In this document: positions 36,812 through 43,657 of the stretch, piece after piece | Position numbering within the stretch: the first letter of the stretch is position 1 | How the letters are laid out: the number at the start of each line of letters is the position of its first letter | From: Ruminococcus gauvreauii | GTDB lineage: Bacteria > Bacillota > Clostridia > Lachnospirales > Lachnospiraceae | Assembly (NCBI RefSeq): GCF_025151995.1 | Contig: NZ_CP102290.1 | Span: 682,001 to 746,000 of the forward strand | Direction: 5' to 3' | Length of the DNA: 64,000 nt | Translations under genes and position numbers: made by a program | Notes under the pieces: generated by a model | Told to the model about the DNA's origin: nothing | Database searches by the model: none | Seen by the model: the letters and a program-made list of their open reading frames with translations, nothing else

Positions 36812-38068
36812 CTATTTGTCGCCGTTAAATTCCTTGATCGCATCCACCATAGCCACGATGTTCGGGATCGGTGTGTTTGCCTGGATATTGTGAATCGTAT
36901 TGCAGACATATCCGCCGTCTTTTGAGAAGATATCCAATCTCTCCAGAACCTGCTCACGCACTTCTTCCGGAGTTCCGAACGGCAGTACTTTCTGAGTATC
37001 GACGCCGCCGCCCCAGAATACGATGTCTTTACCGTAAGTGTCTTTCAGCTTCTGCGGGTCCATACCCTCTGCAGAGCACTGTACCGGGTTGATTCCGTCG
37101 AATCCTCCTTCGATCAGGTATGGCAGAATCGGGAAAATTCCGCCGCAGCAGTGTTTCAGTGTCTTCCATGTGGTATTCTCATGGATCCAGTCATTCATCT
37201 TTTTGTAGTAAGGCATATAGAACTCTTTGAATACCTCAGGATCAATGAAAGGACCTCTCTGTGTTCCGAAGTCTGTACCGCAGATGAAGAACACATCAAT
37301 GTCAGAGCCGAACGCATCCCAGTATTTCTTGAAGCTTTCGATCGCAATGTCTGTTCCTTTTTCGAATACTTCTTCCACATATTCCGGATACAGAAGCGGA
37401 GCCATGTACCATTCGGAAATGTCACGGATACCTTTCGGGTTCTTCAGATTCGGTCCCGGGATGTTGTTGGCATCGCCGAGTCCGAAGTAACCCGGTCCAA
37501 CCTGGATTGCGCGGTTATATACTTTCACCTCATCCAGAACTTTTTTGTGGTATGCGATCTGTGCATCGGACACGCGTGTGTAATCTTCTACGTTGTCATC
37601 TGCATTTGCTTCGTCCTCGTCAAATTCGGGTGTACGGGTCAGGTTATCGAAATAAAATCCGTTTGCCGGCATATGTCCGCTCGGTGCACAGCTGTCGTCT
37701 CCTTCCGGATATACGTAGTAGCCGCCGTTTCCGTCGTCCTTAACGACAGCATTGCTCGGAATCAGGACAGTCTCACCGCGGTATGTCCATTCTTTCCAGT
37801 CTGTATTGATGTGACCGTATGTATCACCGTAATTGTAAAGCTGCTGAACATCACAGCCCATGCAGTCAGCCAGATCGGGCTCTACGAATGCTGTCATGGT
37901 TGACATATCATTGATCTTCGGCGGACGGTTTTCCAATCCGTAGTAGTTTCTCAGGTCTTTCACCACGATCGCATTGATCATGGAACAGCACATTCCACCA
38001 AAGTCCACCGGAACTTTGTCTGGCTGTTTGTGGGCAAACGCTGCCTGTACTCTCTCTTTTGACGTCAT
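36812..38068 (-). CDS. uroporphyrinogen decarboxylase-fold protein (MtaA/CmuA-like methyltransferase family)
   Basis: 418 residues of the URO-D fold. The HCCGG segment (LKHCCGGIFPILPYL) gives His and Cys ligands for a zinc site as in MtaA/CmuA methyltransferases, and the protein lacks the usual heme URO-D N-terminus. It may move methyl groups to a corrinoid or act on an unknown substrate; no corrinoid protein is adjacent. It is alone in its transcription unit between two terminators. Confidence 0.75.
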   Translation of the reverse strand: MTSKERVQAAFAHKQPDKVPVDFGGMCCSMINAIVVKDLRNYYGLENRPPKINDMSTMTAFVEPDLADCMGCDVQQLYNYGDTYGHINTDWKEWTYRGETVLIPSNAVVKDDGNGGYYVYPEGDDSCAPSGHMPANGFYFDNLTRTPEFDEDEANADDNVEDYTRVSDAQIAYHKKVLDEVKVYNRAIQVGPGYFGLGDANNIPGPNLKNPKGIRDISEWYMAPLLYPEYVEEVFEKGTDIAIESFKKYWDAFGSDIDVFFICGTDFGTQRGPFIDPEVFKEFYMPYYKKMNDWIHENTTWKTLKHCCGGIFPILPYLIEGGFDGINPVQCSAEGMDPQKLKDTYGKDIVFWGGGVDTQKVLPFGTPEEVREQVLERLDIFSKDGGYVCNTIHNIQANTPIPNIVAMVDAIKEFNGDK

Positions 38069-38221
38069 AATTTCCTCTCCTTTTCAAAATGAAACAACAT
38101 TGACTTATTGCGTGCTCGTGTACGCATCTTGTATGAATTCATATTAGCACAGAATCACCATATTCTCAACATATTTTTCTCCGCAAAATTACCATAATTT
38201 TCACGATAATTTTGGTTATTT

Positions 38222-38884
38222 TTATGAATGCAATAGATTTTCTGCACAGATTGGGAGTTCGGATACGTCATTAGCCAGCCGGTCAGCACAAATCAATTCT
38301 TCGGCTGTCCCAAATCCATACGTACAGCCGATAAACGGGATCTGATTCTGTCTGGCCGCCTCATAATCCGAACCACGGTCTCCCGCTGCCAGATACCTTC
38401 CGGGATGTTCCCTCATAATCTCCGGAATGATCTCACCCTTGGGAATAAAACAATACGTCTCGCAGCAGTAAAACGCGTCGAAATAAGCGTCCAGCCCAAA
38501 GCAGGCGCGATGTGCTTCCATATATGCTTCCTTGCAGTTGCTCAGGAAAACAAGGCGAAAACCCTGTTCCTTAAGAGTGCGCATCGTTTCACGGGCTCCC
38601 GGATACAGCACGGCTCTGCCGGCGGCAATCTGCCTTACCATGCTCTCTCCTGTCCTTGCACTTGCCCGGAGCTTAAAGGATTCTTCCAGTTCCGGCATAA
38701 AGCGATCCCACATGACTCTGCTGTTATAGCCAAGCCAGCAGGAAATCTGCGCATCCGCAAATTCCTGCTCCTCTGCCCGACCCTCCTGCACAAGCCATGC
38801 ATATGTTTCCAGAAACGCTCTCTTATAGATATGCATGGTGTCATGCAGCGTTCCGTCATAATCCAGAATGATGTAATCCTGCAT
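38222..38884 (-). CDS. HAD-family hydrolase, candidate riboflavin-pathway phosphatase
   Basis: 220 residues; motif I DYDGTLHD (Asp8, Asp10), motif II SNCKEA, motif III Lys in PKGEI and motif IV GDRGSDYEA are in place, so it should be an active phosphatase. It starts one base after the ribH stop and ends the rib operon. The riboflavin pathway needs a phosphatase for 5-amino-6-(5-phosphoribitylamino)uracil, which no dedicated rib gene supplies. This HAD is the natural candidate here; that is inference from position. Confidence 0.88.
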   Translation of the reverse strand: MQDYIILDYDGTLHDTMHIYKRAFLETYAWLVQEGRAEEQEFADAQISCWLGYNSRVMWDRFMPELEESFKLRASARTGESMVRQIAAGRAVLYPGARETMRTLKEQGFRLVFLSNCKEAYMEAHRACFGLDAYFDAFYCCETYCFIPKGEIIPEIMREHPGRYLAAGDRGSDYEAARQNQIPFIGCTYGFGTAEELICADRLANDVSELPICAENLLHS

Positions 38885-38885
38885 A

Positions 38886-39353
38886 TCAGAGCTGCCTCAT
38901 CAGGTTGACCATTTCAATCGCAGACAACGCACAGTCGTATCCTTTATTGCCTGCTTTTGTCCCTGCACGTTCGATTGCCTGCTCGATATTCTCTGTTGTC
39001 ACAACACCGAACAATACCGGCACTCCCGTCTTCAGACTGACAGATGCGATACCCTTTGAAACTTCGCTGCACACATAATCATAGTGGCTTGTTGAACCAC
39101 GGATGACTGCGCCTACACAGATAACTGCATCATATTTCCCGGACTGCGCCATTTTTTCAGCCATAAGCGGAATCTCGAAAGCCCCCGGAACCCAGACCGC
39201 AGTAATCGCATCTTCTTCGACGCCGTGACGCACCAGTCCGTCCACTGCACCTGAGAGCAGTTTGCTCACAATAAATTCATTGAACCGCGCTGCCACGATT
39301 CCCACTTTCATCTCCTGACCTACTACTTTTCCTTCAATCACATGAATTCCCAT
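38886..39353 (-). CDS. ribH: 6,7-dimethyl-8-ribityllumazine synthase
   Basis: 155 residues, normal length. Joins 5-amino-6-ribitylaminouracil with 3,4-dihydroxy-2-butanone 4-phosphate. Motifs: AARFNEFI, VPGAFEIP, GAVIRGSTSHYDYV (catalytic His) and GVVTTENIEQA. The start at 39353 is used because GGAGG lies 8 bp before it; the ATG five codons earlier overlaps that ribosome binding site. Confidence 0.96.
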   Translation of the reverse strand: MGIHVIEGKVVGQEMKVGIVAARFNEFIVSKLLSGAVDGLVRHGVEEDAITAVWVPGAFEIPLMAEKMAQSGKYDAVICVGAVIRGSTSHYDYVCSEVSKGIASVSLKTGVPVLFGVVTTENIEQAIERAGTKAGNKGYDCALSAIEMVNLMRQL

Positions 39354-39374
39354 CTTCTTTTCCTCCATCTATTA

Positions 39375-40586
39375 TTAAAATTTGATTTTTGTGAATACGT
39401 GTCCCATCTTGTCCTGCTTCGTTTTCAGATAAAATTCATCATATTTCTGCGGCTCAATCTCAATCGGCACCCTTTCGCTGATCGTAAGACCAAACCCATT
39501 CAGACCGTAAACTTTGCTCGGATTATTGGTCAGCAGCCTGAGGGATTTCACTCCCATATCACGCAGGATCTGTGCTCCTACCCAGTACTCTCTCAGATCT
39601 GCGGCAAAACCGAGTTCAATATTTGCCTGCACGGTATCCCTGCCCTGTTCCTGGAGCTCGTACGCCTTCAGTTTGTTGATCAGCCCGATCCCCCGGCCTT
39701 CCTGACGCATGTACAGAAGAATTCCCCGGCCCTCTGCCTGAATCCGCTTCATGGCAGCATCCAGCTGCTGTCCGCAGTCGCACCGTGCAGATCCAAACAC
39801 ATCACCAGTCAGGCACTCGGAATGTACCCTGCATAAAACGTCCTCTCCGTCTCCGATCTCTCCCTTTACAAGTGCCACGTGGTGTTCACCCGTAATGTCG
39901 TTCACATATCCATATATCTGGAAATCTCCGTATTTTGTGGGGAGCTTCGCGCACGCCTGCAGCTCCACATGTTTCTCGTGCAGTCTGCAGTAATCCTGCA
40001 GATCTTTAATCGTGATAAATACAAGTCCAAATTTCTCCGCCATCTCCCACAGCTGCGGTGTTCTCATCATTGTTCCGTCATCCGCCATGATCTCACAGCA
40101 CAGTCCGCACTCTTTCAGACCTGCAAGCCTCATCAGGTCTACCGTAGCTTCCGTATGCCCGTTTCTGACTAAAACTCCGCCCTTTCTCGCGACAAGCGGA
40201 AACATATGGCCTGGCCTCCTGAAATCCTGCGGTTTCGCATCATCTTCCGTACATTTCATCGCCGTTACGGAACGCTCTGCAGCCGAGATGCCCGTCGTGG
40301 TATCCACATGATCGATTGATACGGTAAATGCAGTACAGTGATTATCCGAATTTTCTTCCACCATCTGCGGCAGTCCCAGCTTACCTGCATGTTCCGCACT
40401 CATAGGCATACAGATCAGCCCCTTTGCATGGGTGGCCATAAAATTCACATTTTCCTGGGTCGCAAATTCTCCTGCGCAGATTAAGTCCCCTTCATTTTCA
40501 CGGTTTGGATCATCGGTTGCCAGGATCATTTTACCGGCGCGAAGCGCATCCAGCGCCTCTTCAATTGTATTGTACTGATACTTCAT
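39375..40586 (-). CDS. ribBA: bifunctional DHBP synthase / GTP cyclohydrolase II
   Basis: 403 residues. N-terminal RibB domain (1-200: DDPNRENEGDL, HTEATVDLMRLAGL) makes the four-carbon unit from ribulose 5-phosphate; C-terminal RibA domain (205-400: RVHSECLTGDVFGSARCDCGQQL with three zinc Cys, and RQEGRGIGL) opens GTP. Both halves look complete. Third gene of the rib operon. Confidence 0.97.
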   Translation of the reverse strand: MKYQYNTIEEALDALRAGKMILATDDPNRENEGDLICAGEFATQENVNFMATHAKGLICMPMSAEHAGKLGLPQMVEENSDNHCTAFTVSIDHVDTTTGISAAERSVTAMKCTEDDAKPQDFRRPGHMFPLVARKGGVLVRNGHTEATVDLMRLAGLKECGLCCEIMADDGTMMRTPQLWEMAEKFGLVFITIKDLQDYCRLHEKHVELQACAKLPTKYGDFQIYGYVNDITGEHHVALVKGEIGDGEDVLCRVHSECLTGDVFGSARCDCGQQLDAAMKRIQAEGRGILLYMRQEGRGIGLINKLKAYELQEQGRDTVQANIELGFAADLREYWVGAQILRDMGVKSLRLLTNNPSKVYGLNGFGLTISERVPIEIEPQKYDEFYLKTKQDKMGHVFTKIKF

Positions 40587-40601
40587 ATCGAATTCCTCCT
40601 T

Positions 40602-41249
40602 CTAAAACCCATTTTCTTTCAGAAATTCCAGCGTCAGACTGCTGCCGCTTGTTTCCTTTTTCGGCTCATTCATCAATTTTTCAATATATTTTCCGACAAC
40701 ATCATTCTCCAGATTCACCATATCCCCGGCCTTTTTGGAGAGCAGCGTCGTCTCTTCTCCCGTGTGGGGAATGACGGAAACCTGAAACGATCTCCCATCG
40801 ACCGCCGCAACCGTCAGACTGATGCCGTCAATCGTGATCGATCCCTTCTCAATGATCAGGCGCAGTATCTCTTTTGGCGCCTCCACGGTTACCCACACCG
40901 CGTTTCCTTCCCGCTTCATATCCGCGACGACTCCCGTACCGTCGATATGGCCGCTCACAATGTGCCCTCCAAAACGGCCGTCCGCGCTCATGGCGCGTTC
41001 CAGGTTTACTCCGTCACCCAGTTTCAGTCTCCCCAGATTGGTCCGGCGCATCGTCTCAGCCATGACATCCGCCGTAAAGGAGCTGTCATTCATGCTTGTT
41101 ACTGTCAGGCACACTCCGTTGACCGCTATACTGTCCCCGATCCTGCTGCCCTCCAGCACTGTCGATGCCCCGATCACTATCTGCCCCCATTCGGCACCAG
41201 ATATGACTTTTTTCACATTTCCCCGCTCCTCTATGATTCCGGTGAACAT
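40602..41249 (-). CDS. ribE: riboflavin synthase alpha chain
   Basis: 215 residues, two lumazine-binding repeats (MFTGIIEERG... and GGHIVSGHIDGTG...), each ending in the family's typical fold; LESG/NLE and TSLTV positions fit. Dismutates two lumazines to riboflavin. Overlaps ribD by 19 bp, so translationally coupled. Confidence 0.95.
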   Translation of the reverse strand: MFTGIIEERGNVKKVISGAEWGQIVIGASTVLEGSRIGDSIAVNGVCLTVTSMNDSSFTADVMAETMRRTNLGRLKLGDGVNLERAMSADGRFGGHIVSGHIDGTGVVADMKREGNAVWVTVEAPKEILRLIIEKGSITIDGISLTVAAVDGRSFQVSVIPHTGEETTLLSKKAGDMVNLENDVVGKYIEKLMNEPKKETSGSSLTLEFLKENGF

Positions 41250-42346
41250 GGCATCACCCCTTTCTTCACTTCATATTCCAACAGAATGTCTTCTCCAAAT
41301 GTATGGACTTCCGGGCTTGTGAGCTGCACCGCGCTTTGGGGCGAATCACACCCCTGTCCGCCCACAGGACTCTTCGCAGTTTCTCCTCCGAATATTTTTG
41401 CCCCGATATATACGTAACACTTCTTCACGGCCCCGGCGTCCATCACACTGTAGTTCAGTGATGCTCCGCCTTCGACCAGCACGCTGTCGATCCCTTTTTG
41501 GCCGAGAATCTCCATCAGTCTGTTGATATCCACCCGGTCATCCCTCCCCGGAACCTCCACGACTTCGGCTCCCAGTGCCTGCAGCCGTTTCTTTTTCTCC
41601 GGATCTGCATGCACACATGCCACAATCAGGGGGATTTCCCGGGCTGTCTGACATAATCTGCTGTTCTCCGGTATACGAAGTTTACTGTCACACACGATCC
41701 GTACAGGTGATCTTCCGTTTTCCAGGCGGCAGTTTAGCATTGGATCATCCGCCAGTACTGTACCGATCCCTGCCATAATGCCGCTGTAACAGTGGCGCAG
41801 CCTGTGCACATGGTTCCTTGCTTCCTCCCCTGTGATCCACTGTGACTTTCCCGTGTGAGCTGCAATCTTCCCATCCGCGGTCATCGCATATTTCAGCGCC
41901 ACATATGGCTGTCCGGTCGTAATATAATGGAAAAACACGGGGTTTATCTCATCACACTCGCTCCTCAGAAAGTCCTCTGTCACTTCGATTCCCGCCTCAC
42001 GCAGAACAGCAGCTCCTTTCCCTGAAACTTTTGGGTTCGGATCTCTCGACCCGATCACCACTCTGGACACCTTCGCCTCTATCAGTGCCTCGGTGCACGG
42101 CGGAGTCTTGCCATAATGACAGCACGGTTCCAGTGTTACATAGACGACTGCACCTTCCGGGGACTGCGTACATGCTGCCAGGGCATTTCGCTCTGCATGA
42201 AGCTGTCCATACCGCTCGTGGTAACCCTCTCCTATAATCTGGCCGTCTTTCACAATAACTGCCCCGACCATTGGATTCGGACTGGTCCAGCCTCTGGCCT
42301 TTACCGCCAGCTCAATTGCTCTTTTCATATAATCCGTATGCTGCAT
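41231..42346 (-). CDS. ribD: bifunctional pyrimidine deaminase / reductase
   Basis: 371 residues. N-terminal zinc deaminase (HAERNAL, PCCHYGKTPPC) and C-terminal NADPH reductase (about 150-371, GGASLNYSVMDAG). First gene of the operon, controlled by the upstream FMN riboswitch. The ATG at 42346 follows AAGGAAG. Confidence 0.96.
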   Translation of the reverse strand: MQHTDYMKRAIELAVKARGWTSPNPMVGAVIVKDGQIIGEGYHERYGQLHAERNALAACTQSPEGAVVYVTLEPCCHYGKTPPCTEALIEAKVSRVVIGSRDPNPKVSGKGAAVLREAGIEVTEDFLRSECDEINPVFFHYITTGQPYVALKYAMTADGKIAAHTGKSQWITGEEARNHVHRLRHCYSGIMAGIGTVLADDPMLNCRLENGRSPVRIVCDSKLRIPENSRLCQTAREIPLIVACVHADPEKKKRLQALGAEVVEVPGRDDRVDINRLMEILGQKGIDSVLVEGGASLNYSVMDAGAVKKCYVYIGAKIFGGETAKSPVGGQGCDSPQSAVQLTSPEVHTFGEDILLEYEVKKGVMPCSPES

Positions 42347-42376
42347 TTTTTCACTTCCTTTACCTATAAATAAGAA

Positions 42377-42415
42377 AATGCCCTGTATTGAACACAATGA
42401 TTCATACAGGGCATT
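42377..42415 (-). terminator. riboswitch-controlled terminator before ribD
   Basis: 12-bp stem (42377-42388 with 42404-42415), T-rich tail on the minus strand, between the FMN aptamer and ribD. It is the expected expression platform. Confidence 0.85.
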
Positions 42416-42490
42416 ACTTTTCCATATTATTTCTCATAAAAAAATCTGAAATGTTATAAACATTCCAGAGCACGAAAAACAAAACATCCT

Positions 42491-42595
42491 CTTCTTCCAT
42501 CCAGACTGTACTGTCGGCTTCGGAATCTCACCGAATCATGCCTTACGGCTCGCGGGCTTTACCGCCGGTGGGGAATTGCACCCCGCCCTGAAGAT
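42491..42595 (-). ncRNA. FMN riboswitch (RFN element)
   Basis: The minus strand shows the conserved RFN core: AGGGCGGGGTGCAATTCCCC, CCGGCGGTAAAGCCCGCGAG, the GGATTC/GATTCGGTGAGATTCC arm and GACAGTACAGTCTGGATG, in the right order. It lies about 145 bp upstream of ribD and switches the rib operon off when FMN is high. Confidence 0.97.
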
Positions 42596-42614
42596 CTATA
42601 TTTATCTGCTAGCT

Positions 42615-42643
42615 ATCATAGCATATATTTCTATCTTTCGCAA
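42615..42643 (-). promoter_or_regulatory. promoter of the rib operon
   Basis: Minus strand TTGCGA (42638-42643), 17-bp spacer, TATGAT (42615-42620), about 15 bp upstream of the riboswitch. Confidence 0.7.
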
Positions 42644-42656
42644 GCACTTTTGCTCA

Positions 42657-42776
42657 TCACTGCCAGAAAATCAGTGTGCAGACTGACCCTGCCAGCAGCA
42701 GCACGGCTGAGGTCCAGACAAACAACATCCAGTATTTTCTTTTTCTTTCCCATCTGAAATCTTCATTTTTCTTCAT
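42657..42776 (-). CDS. 39-residue single-pass membrane micropeptide
   Basis: A short frame with a basic N-terminus (MKKNEDFRWERKRKYW) followed by one hydrophobic helix of about 20 residues. The ribosome binding site is weak (CCGGA just before ATG). It lies immediately upstream of the rib promoter and divergent from the XRE gene. It is not a known family to me; charge and hydrophobic pattern favour a real small membrane protein. Confidence 0.5.
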   Translation of the reverse strand: MKKNEDFRWERKRKYWMLFVWTSAVLLLAGSVCTLIFWQ

Positions 42777-42943
42777 TCCGGTTTCTCACACCCGTATCTG
42801 CAGTAAATCATGTCTCCATTTTTATGTTTCCTGTAGCTAATATTTATATAGTTACAGATCATTATAACGCAGCTGAGAAAATATTACAATCAGTATAAAT
42901 TCCATATTATACCAATACCGAACATGCTGAGGAGACATCAATT

Positions 42944-43270
42944 ATGCAGGAAATCAACTTCGAGACAATCGGCAGAAAGATAAAAGAAATCCGACTTTCC
43001 AAAGGACTTACCCAGGAAAATGTTGCAGATGCAGCAGATGTCAACACAAGCCATATCAGCAATATAGAAAACTGCAGGGTCAAGATCTCCCTGACAACTC
43101 TTGTAAGAATCTGTAATGCGCTTGACACCACCGTCGATTATATTCTGGCCGGCGAATATTCCGATCCGTCTTCGGCACTGGATCAGCAGATTCTGAAGGA
43201 ACTGCTGAACTGCAGTCAGGAAAGAAAGGAAAAAATACTTCAGATCATCAGGATCCTTTCATCGTCTTGA
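42944..43270 (+). CDS. XRE-family helix-turn-helix regulator
   Basis: 108 residues: HTH_3 at about 8-65 (GLTQENVADAADVNTSHISNIEN) and a short helical tail. AGGAG lies 11 bp before the ATG. Ends in a terminator at 43430. No clear target; compact Lachnospiraceae regulators of this type are common. Confidence 0.88.
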   Translation: MQEINFETIGRKIKEIRLSKGLTQENVADAADVNTSHISNIENCRVKISLTTLVRICNALDTTVDYILAGEYSDPSSALDQQILKELLNCSQERKEKILQIIRILSSS

Positions 43271-43429
43271 CAACTTTTTCCATTTATGATAGGCTCAGAC
43301 TATGTAATATTGAGGGAGTAATTCCGTGTATCATGATGCGAGATAAATCAACAGACATGGCAGAACATCTGCCTGGTTTATCTGAATACAAGGATTAATC
43401 TGAATTTTTTTCTTTGTATCTGAATGAGA

Positions 43430-43465
43430 CTCATATACAGTCCACATGCTGTATATGAGTTTTTT
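43430..43465 (+). terminator. rho-independent terminator after the XRE gene
   Basis: 11-bp perfect stem CTCATATACAG/CTGTATATGAG with an 8-base loop, then T6. A 21-codon frame at 43333-43398 lies between the XRE gene and this terminator but has poor SD spacing. Confidence 0.9.
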
Positions 43466-43468
43466 ACT

Positions 43469-43628
43469 GTGAAAGTCCCGCCGGGCGGCCATGGATGAGC
43501 CATGCTCGCATGAGCGAATTCATGGGCATTTGGCGGGCAAGCCGGTATGAGCGGGCAGCGCAGCAGCGCGGATTGCGAATAGCGGCGGCGATTGCGGGAG
43601 TCCGAAGGACGGAGCAATCGACTTTCAT
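43469..43628. repeat. second cloverleaf-like structured intergenic element
   Basis: Closed by TGAAAGTC (43470-43477) and GACTTTCA (43620-43627). Inside are three hairpins: CCCGCC/GGCGGG with CCATG/CATGG and GCTC-GCAT-GAGC (43477-43537); GCGC-AGCA-GCGC (43558-43569); and GATTGC/GCAATC with GTCC-GAA-GGAC (43590-43619). The layout resembles the element at 23249 although the bases differ. It precedes the P-type ATPase ribosome binding site by 20 bp. Confidence 0.7.
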
Positions 43629-43657
43629 TTTACTTTACAGGATCAGGAGGGAATATC

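Noticed and set aside
43333..43398. 21-codon frame after the XRE gene
   Set aside because: The nearest GAGGGAG is 14 bases away and the peptide is not membrane- or toxin-like; kept only as a note in the terminator entry.
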